DNA of 64,000 nucleotides from Rhodococcus jostii RHA1 (GTDB taxonomy: Bacteria; Actinomycetota; Actinomycetes; Mycobacteriales; Mycobacteriaceae). The position numbers and the translations under genes were made by a program. Location of the stretch: assembly GCF_000014565.1 (NCBI RefSeq), contig NC_008268.1:3720001-3784000 (forward strand). Direction: 5' to 3'. Positions 59,748 to 64,000 of this stretch are shown here, piece by piece (the first letter of the stretch is position 1; each line of letters begins with the position of its first letter). The notes under the pieces were generated by a model. That model was given only the letters and a program-made list of their open reading frames with translations. It was not told where the DNA came from and made no database searches.

Positions 59748-61352
59748 CTACCGCATATCCGCCGCTTCTCCGTCGATCATGACCATTGTGGGACGGGGTA
59801 TTTCGGTGGTGCCGTCCGCGAGATCCCCGAGACTGCCGCCCAGCGCCACCAGGTCTGCACGACGCCCCGCCGTCAAGGTTCCGACACGGGTCTCGTCGTG
59901 CACCAGGTACGCGCTGTCGATGGTCATGGCCCGGATCGCGCGATCCACTCCGATCCGCTGGTTCCCGCCGAGCACGGTGCCGCCCCTCGTCATCCTGGTG
60001 ACCGCGGTCCTGATGGTCGCGAGCGGGTCCATCGGGGTGATCGGGCAGTCCGAATGCAGTCCGAATCGCAGCCCCAGTTCGTCGGCGCAGGCGAGGGGAT
60101 CCATCTCGGCGGCGCGCTCGGCACCGAGAAACCGGTCGCGGTGACGATCGCCCCAGTAGAAGACGTGGTTGACGAAGAAACTCACCCCGAGTTCGGCTTC
60201 CCGGATCGCGGCCAGGTCGCTCGGTGCGCTCACCTGGCAGTGCTCGATGCGGTGCCGTCCCACCCGGCCGTCGGTGGCTTGCGCCCTCCTCAGCGAGGTG
60301 ATCGCGGCGCCGACCGCCGCGTCGCCGTTGGCGTGCACGGCGACCTGACCGCCCGCGCGATGCACCCGCAGGATCATCTCGTCGAGTTGCGCCTGCGGGT
60401 AGAGCAGGTCGCCGTGATGGTTGGGGTCGCACGCGTACGGCGTGCGGAGTGCGGCGGACAGCCCCTGGATCGACCCGTCGGCCCAGAACTTCGCGCCGGC
60501 CAGCCGGAAGCGTGCTCCGGCCGCGGGTGCGTGTTCGAACGTGACTCCCCGGTCGTCGAGGGCCTCGAGCGCCATGTCACCGCGCAGGAACCCGACGACG
60601 TGCACCGGTAGCTCACCCGAGGCGTCCAGCGAGCGGTAGGCGGTCAGCTCCTGCTCGCCCGCCGAGAGACCCACCCCGAGATCGTGGATGGTGGTGATGC
60701 CCCGCGACCGCGCCGACAGCAGGCTGCGAAGCAGGGCGCCGTTGACCTCCTGCTCGGTCAGCGCGGGAACCGCCGCGGTGAGCCTCGCCACCGCATCGAT
60801 TTCCCACGCCATCCCGGTCAGACGGCCGTCGGCCCCGCGGGGGAACAGCGGGTCGTCCACCGGCACCGTGGATTCGTCGATGCCTGCGGCCGCGAGTGCG
60901 GCGGTGTTGGCGACGGCGAAGTGCCCGCAGATGTGCAGCACGATGACCGGCCGGTCGGTGCTGACGGCGTCGAGATCCGTCCTCGTCGGATGCCGTCCCT
61001 CGGCGATCTGGGTGTCGTCGTAACCCCACCCCCTGATCCATCCGCTGCCGGTGGCCGCGGCACGCAACGCCTGCTGGATGTCGGCGATCGACCGGCACGG
61101 TGGTGTCCGGCAATCCGCCCAGCCGTCGGTGAGGCCGGCGTAGGTGGGGTGGATGTGCGATTCGATCAGTCCCGGGATCACCGTGGCGCCGGGCAGGTCG
61201 AGGCGGCGGGCCCCGCTGCCTGCGTAGTCGGCCATGTCCTTCCTGGTGCCGGTGGCGACCACGTCGGCTCCGTCGATGACCAGCGCTTCGACGCTCGGCG
61301 ACGACGGGTCCTGCGTGTGAATCGAATCGGCGGTGAGCAGTGTCCTGGACAT
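59748..61352 (-). CDS. Amidohydrolase family protein (YtcJ-like)
   Basis: This 534-residue metal-dependent hydrolase of the amidohydrolase superfamily has the first metal motif LIESHIHPTYAG near residue 65. The long YtcJ/TIM-barrel insertion follows (FWADGSIQGLSAALRTPYA near residue 290), then RIEHCQVS near residue 375 and HSDCPITPMDPLATIR near residue 430, with a C-terminal beta-strand subdomain (GTLTAGRRADLVAL). Substrates range over amides, ureas and cyclic amides, so none is assigned. It is co-transcribed with an SSS symporter whose stop overlaps its start (TGATG), implying uptake and hydrolysis of one compound. Confidence 0.88.
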   Translation of the reverse strand: MSRTLLTADSIHTQDPSSPSVEALVIDGADVVATGTRKDMADYAGSGARRLDLPGATVIPGLIESHIHPTYAGLTDGWADCRTPPCRSIADIQQALRAAATGSGWIRGWGYDDTQIAEGRHPTRTDLDAVSTDRPVIVLHICGHFAVANTAALAAAGIDESTVPVDDPLFPRGADGRLTGMAWEIDAVARLTAAVPALTEQEVNGALLRSLLSARSRGITTIHDLGVGLSAGEQELTAYRSLDASGELPVHVVGFLRGDMALEALDDRGVTFEHAPAAGARFRLAGAKFWADGSIQGLSAALRTPYACDPNHHGDLLYPQAQLDEMILRVHRAGGQVAVHANGDAAVGAAITSLRRAQATDGRVGRHRIEHCQVSAPSDLAAIREAELGVSFFVNHVFYWGDRHRDRFLGAERAAEMDPLACADELGLRFGLHSDCPITPMDPLATIRTAVTRMTRGGTVLGGNQRIGVDRAIRAMTIDSAYLVHDETRVGTLTAGRRADLVALGGSLGDLADGTTEIPRPTMVMIDGEAADMR

Positions 61353-62848
61353 CAGGCACCCACTTCGCTGCGTGCGGCCACGGATCCCGCGGCGGTTCCG
61401 GACGTTCGGCCGTCGGCGCGAAGGCCACGGACGGGATCGGTGGGTGGCCAGAACACCCGCGTCGACACCACGAAGAGGATGTTGAGGACCAGGGCGGCCG
61501 CGCCGAGGTTGACTCCGTGCTCGGCGAGCCACAAGGACACGGGACCGTGCTTGTCGAGATACAGCCACAGCACCACGACGTCGCCGAGCACCACGCCCAT
61601 GGCGAGGGCGGCCGGCCGCAACTTCCATCCGAAGACCATCGTCGCGAAGACCACCGCGGCCTGGGTGACGCCGTAGTACGCCGTGTTGACCAGGGTCAGC
61701 AGGAGCTGAGGTGTCGCGAGGGTGAGCAGGAGCGAGATACCGAGGTACGCCACGACGACGCTACGCACCCAGACCCGTTGGCGGGACTCCGGGATCCCGG
61801 GAATGATGTTGCGCGACACGATCGCGCCGATTCCGAGGGCCGCCCCGCACAGCACCACGATCGCACAGAGGGCCGCGCCGCCTGCGACGACGCCGGTCAG
61901 CCAGTCGGGCAACAGTTGTCGCGACAACTGCAAGAGCACCTGGTCGGATTCCGTGCCCTCGAGCTTCGTCGGCAGCAGCGTGATCGCCCCGAAGGCGGCG
62001 GCGACGAGGAACGGGTACATGAGCATGTACAGGGGATTGAACTTGGCGACCCGCTTGATCGTCGCCTCGGACTTCGCCGCGAGCACGGCCTGCACGATGA
62101 TTGGGAAGATGAAGAACCCGACCGATTGGAACACGATCGTCGTCAGTACGAAGGTCAGTGACGACCCGGTGACCGTGGAGTGTGAGGCCGAGCCGCCGGC
62201 ACTAGCGGCCGCCGCGGCGAACAGTTTCTCGGTGCCACCGGTCTCGATCACTGCCGCCAGTCCGATCAGGACGGCGCCGAGCAACAGGGCTGTGTCCTTG
62301 ACGTACGACACGAATGCGGGGGCGCGCACCCCGGACAACATGAGGAACAGCAGCGCGAGGGCTGCGCCTGCGAATACCGCGACGGTGGGGTCGATGGAGA
62401 TACCCAGACCGGTCAGCGCGATCTGCAGCCCGGCGAGCTGAAGCTGACCCCACGGGATGAGGAATACGACCGAAGCGATGGCGATCGTCAATTCCAGCCC
62501 ACGCGACCGGAAGTGGCGCCCGGCCACATCGGGCAGCGTCATGGCGCCGTATCTCTTGCCCGCGCGCCAGAGGTAGGGGGCGAAGAAGTATCCGATCGGG
62601 TAGGCCAGCAGGATGTACCCGATGAACCAGACGCCGTAGCTCGCCCCGTGGGCGTACACGCCGCCGGGGAACCCGATCAGGGTGCCGATGCTGTACGCCT
62701 CACCCGCTCCCAGGATGAAGACCAGCAGCGGACCGAACGACCGGCCACCCACCAGGTAGTCGGAGATCTCCTTCTTGCTGCCGCGCCGCGACAGCACGCC
62801 TGCCCCGAGGGCGAGGACGAGCACGAGGGTGAAGAAGGCCGCGGTCAT
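61352..62848 (-). CDS. Sodium:solute symporter (SSS family)
   Basis: This 498-residue protein has about 13 predicted helices and the SSS signature features KEISDYLVGGRSFGPLLVFI near residue 25 and GAGEAYSIGTLIGFPGGVYA near residue 48. Such symporters move a small organic solute into the cell with sodium. It overlaps the downstream amidohydrolase by one base and the upstream DUF3311 gene by 4 nt. It likely imports the amidohydrolase substrate. The solute is unknown. Confidence 0.9.
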   Translation of the reverse strand: MTAAFFTLVLVLALGAGVLSRRGSKKEISDYLVGGRSFGPLLVFILGAGEAYSIGTLIGFPGGVYAHGASYGVWFIGYILLAYPIGYFFAPYLWRAGKRYGAMTLPDVAGRHFRSRGLELTIAIASVVFLIPWGQLQLAGLQIALTGLGISIDPTVAVFAGAALALLFLMLSGVRAPAFVSYVKDTALLLGAVLIGLAAVIETGGTEKLFAAAAASAGGSASHSTVTGSSLTFVLTTIVFQSVGFFIFPIIVQAVLAAKSEATIKRVAKFNPLYMLMYPFLVAAAFGAITLLPTKLEGTESDQVLLQLSRQLLPDWLTGVVAGGAALCAIVVLCGAALGIGAIVSRNIIPGIPESRQRVWVRSVVVAYLGISLLLTLATPQLLLTLVNTAYYGVTQAAVVFATMVFGWKLRPAALAMGVVLGDVVVLWLYLDKHGPVSLWLAEHGVNLGAAALVLNILFVVSTRVFWPPTDPVRGLRADGRTSGTAAGSVAARSEVGA

Positions 62849-63102
62849 GACCGGTCTCCGATCCGAGCGCTCTCAGCGGCCGATTCGGCGCGCTCGGCAG
62901 CTTCGAAGTCCTTGCGGTCGAAAAGCTTCCAGGCAAGATGGAGGCAGAGCGAGGTGAGCGGCATCCACAGGAACAACCACGCGAACAGGATGGGGACTCC
63001 GAAGACCGTGGCCGTGGATCCGGACAGGGCGACGATGCCCCCCAGGACCCCGGCGAACGGGACACCTATCGCGAGTAAGGCGCTTTTTGCCTCGTTGGAC
63101 AT
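62845..63102 (-). CDS. DUF3311 small membrane protein
   Basis: This 85-residue protein has two predicted helices (residues about 8-30 and 33-58) and a charged C-terminal tail. It matches the DUF3311 family, often found directly upstream of SSS symporters, where it is thought to be a small subunit. The ATGA overlap with the symporter supports that here. ATG 63102 is chosen because the longer frame has an unrelated leader. Confidence 0.8.
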   Translation of the reverse strand: MSNEAKSALLAIGVPFAGVLGGIVALSGSTATVFGVPILFAWLFLWMPLTSLCLHLAWKLFDRKDFEAAERAESAAESARIGDRS

Positions 63103-63281
63103 GATTGTTTTGTCTCCTATTCCGACTGCGTCCACCGGCGTCGCGGGTTGGGTCCGGTGCCGGTCGACGTGCACTCTGGCACTAGTGTGGTCTGAATCAC
63201 TCCCTTCGGGCCATGGGCGAATCCCGGAAAACGCCGAGGCGGTTCGTGAATTTCACGGGAGTGCGGAAAGCGAGAGAGAGG

Positions 63282-64000
63282 GTGCCCGAGTCCGTGGGAG
63301 AAGACACGATCCAGCGGTTGTGCCGACAGGTCTCGGAGGAGATCGACTCGGTAACCGACCGGGCGGTGGGTCAGATCCGCGCCGAGTTGCAGTCGTACGC
63401 TGCCGTTCCGATCGACGAGCAGCGCGGATACATCAGTCGCCAGCTCGCGGCGACGTTGCGCGCCCTCGCGGAGAGCGAACCGCTCGCCGACGACGTCCTC
63501 GAGCGTTCGCGTCAGCTCGGCCGGCGCCGGGCCATGCAGGGGTTGCCACTGTCCGACGTCATCGAGACGTACCACATCGCGTCCCGCGAATTGTGGAACA
63601 CGATGGTGGCCACGGCCGCCGAGCCGACAACCGACCTGCTGCGTGCAGGCGGCATGATGTGGGATCTCGTCCACACCGCCACCAGCGCGGTCGCCGTCGG
63701 GCACACCGACGCGACCCGAAGCGAACAGGCCATCCGCGCGGGGGTGCGATACCGGTTCTTCGAGGCCCTCGCGAGTTCGGTCGACGGCGACCACCGTGAT
63801 GTGCGCGAGCTGGCAGAGGCGCTGGGTTTCACACCGCAGCACGAGTTCCAAGCGGTGTGCGTCGCCGCGGAGGAGTGGTCGGAGGCGGCGCTCGAACGGC
63901 TGCAACGCACCCTGGACACGATCCCGGGCACCACCCAATGCAGCGGGCACGGCACCGTCATCATCGCCCTGAGCCAGCGCACACCGGTCGACGACATCAT
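63282..64000 (+). CDS. PucR/CdaR-like transcriptional regulator, 5' part only
   Basis: From GTG 63282, after GAGAGAGAGG, an uninterrupted frame runs off the right edge (239 codons visible). The N-terminal part is an all-helical sensor region (QRLCRQVSEEIDSVTDRAVG, QLAATLRALAESEPLADDVL, LPLSDVIETYHIASRELWNT) typical of PucR/CdaR-type regulators. A GGDEF-like or linker region starts near residue 150. The helix-turn-helix is expected beyond the window. It is divergent from the DUF3311-symporter-amidohydrolase operon and probably controls it. Confidence 0.8.
   Translation, partial: MPESVGEDTIQRLCRQVSEEIDSVTDRAVGQIRAELQSYAAVPIDEQRGYISRQLAATLRALAESEPLADDVLERSRQLGRRRAMQGLPLSDVIETYHIASRELWNTMVATAAEPTTDLLRAGGMMWDLVHTATSAVAVGHTDATRSEQAIRAGVRYRFFEALASSVDGDHRDVRELAEALGFTPQHEFQAVCVAAEEWSEAALERLQRTLDTIPGTTQCSGHGTVIIALSQRTPVDDI

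Overview
The window is GC-rich actinobacterial DNA, most probably from a large-genome Rhodococcus (R. jostii / R. opacus type). This is an inference from the very high third-position GC, the frequent GTG/TTG starts, the many 4-base ATGA gene overlaps and the family content (gas-vesicle-type proteins, HelR, glucosylglycerate hydrolase, CsoR-type copper control, PAS-ANTAR and MerR/Hsp20 pairs). I found no rRNA, tRNA, CRISPR array or phage module. One complete IS1182-type element and several decayed genes mark it as a partly accessory region.

Layout. 0-3.2 kb: end of a gas-vesicle-type locus, a DUF899 protein and a proline-iminopeptidase-like hydrolase. 3.2-6.7 kb: a two-gene leftward operon of a rifamycin-type glycosyltransferase and a HelR-type RNA polymerase recycling ATPase, with a near-perfect rifamycin-associated element (RAE) upstream. 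7-9.9 kb: DUF1345 membrane protein, a secreted protein and a GH25 lysozyme. 9.9-15.7 kb: a catabolic island of ureohydrolase, XRE-cupin regulator, permease, nitrilase-type amidase and a lysine/arginine 2-monooxygenase-like flavoenzyme. Together these read as the oxygenase route of arginine (or lysine) breakdown, with the same operator at both outward promoters. 15.7-19.8 kb: an IS1182-family element sitting exactly in a CTAG shared by two convergent stop codons, glucosylglycerate hydrolase, and a deletion scar fusing two gene fragments.

19.9-25.9 kb: copper homeostasis operon (CsoR-type operator, CopZ, secreted His-rich protein, CopA, CsoR, CopB-like ATPase) with a 27-bp tandem repeat after copZ. 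25.8-28.5 kb: FAD aromatic monooxygenase and MBL-fold hydrolase. 28.7-37 kb: organosulfonate block with YeiH/TauZ-type exporter, LysR regulator, TauE exporter, phosphate acetyltransferase, taurine-pyruvate-type aminotransferase, alanine dehydrogenase and a MocR/TauR regulator. The key enzyme Xsc is absent from the window.

37-54 kb: a loose stress and accessory zone with hypothetical and membrane proteins, relics of an ABC exporter and of a MerR gene, a formaldehyde-dehydrogenase-like/DJ-1/HbpS operon, LtrA, an acetyl-CoA hydrolase-type CoA transferase, a reductase, PAS-ANTAR, MerR/Hsp20, a J-domain protein and a second gas-vesicle-associated paralogue. 54.4-59.4 kb: a tightly packed five-gene operon of GH26 lipoprotein, GAF-PP2C phosphatase, cellulose-synthase-like GT2 with a large insertion in its catalytic domain, STAS protein and HATPase kinase. 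It looks like an exopolysaccharide synthase encoded together with its own partner-switching circuit and is the best candidate for an undescribed system. 59.7-64 kb: amidohydrolase, SSS symporter and small DUF3311 partner, with a divergent PucR/CdaR-like regulator running off the right edge.
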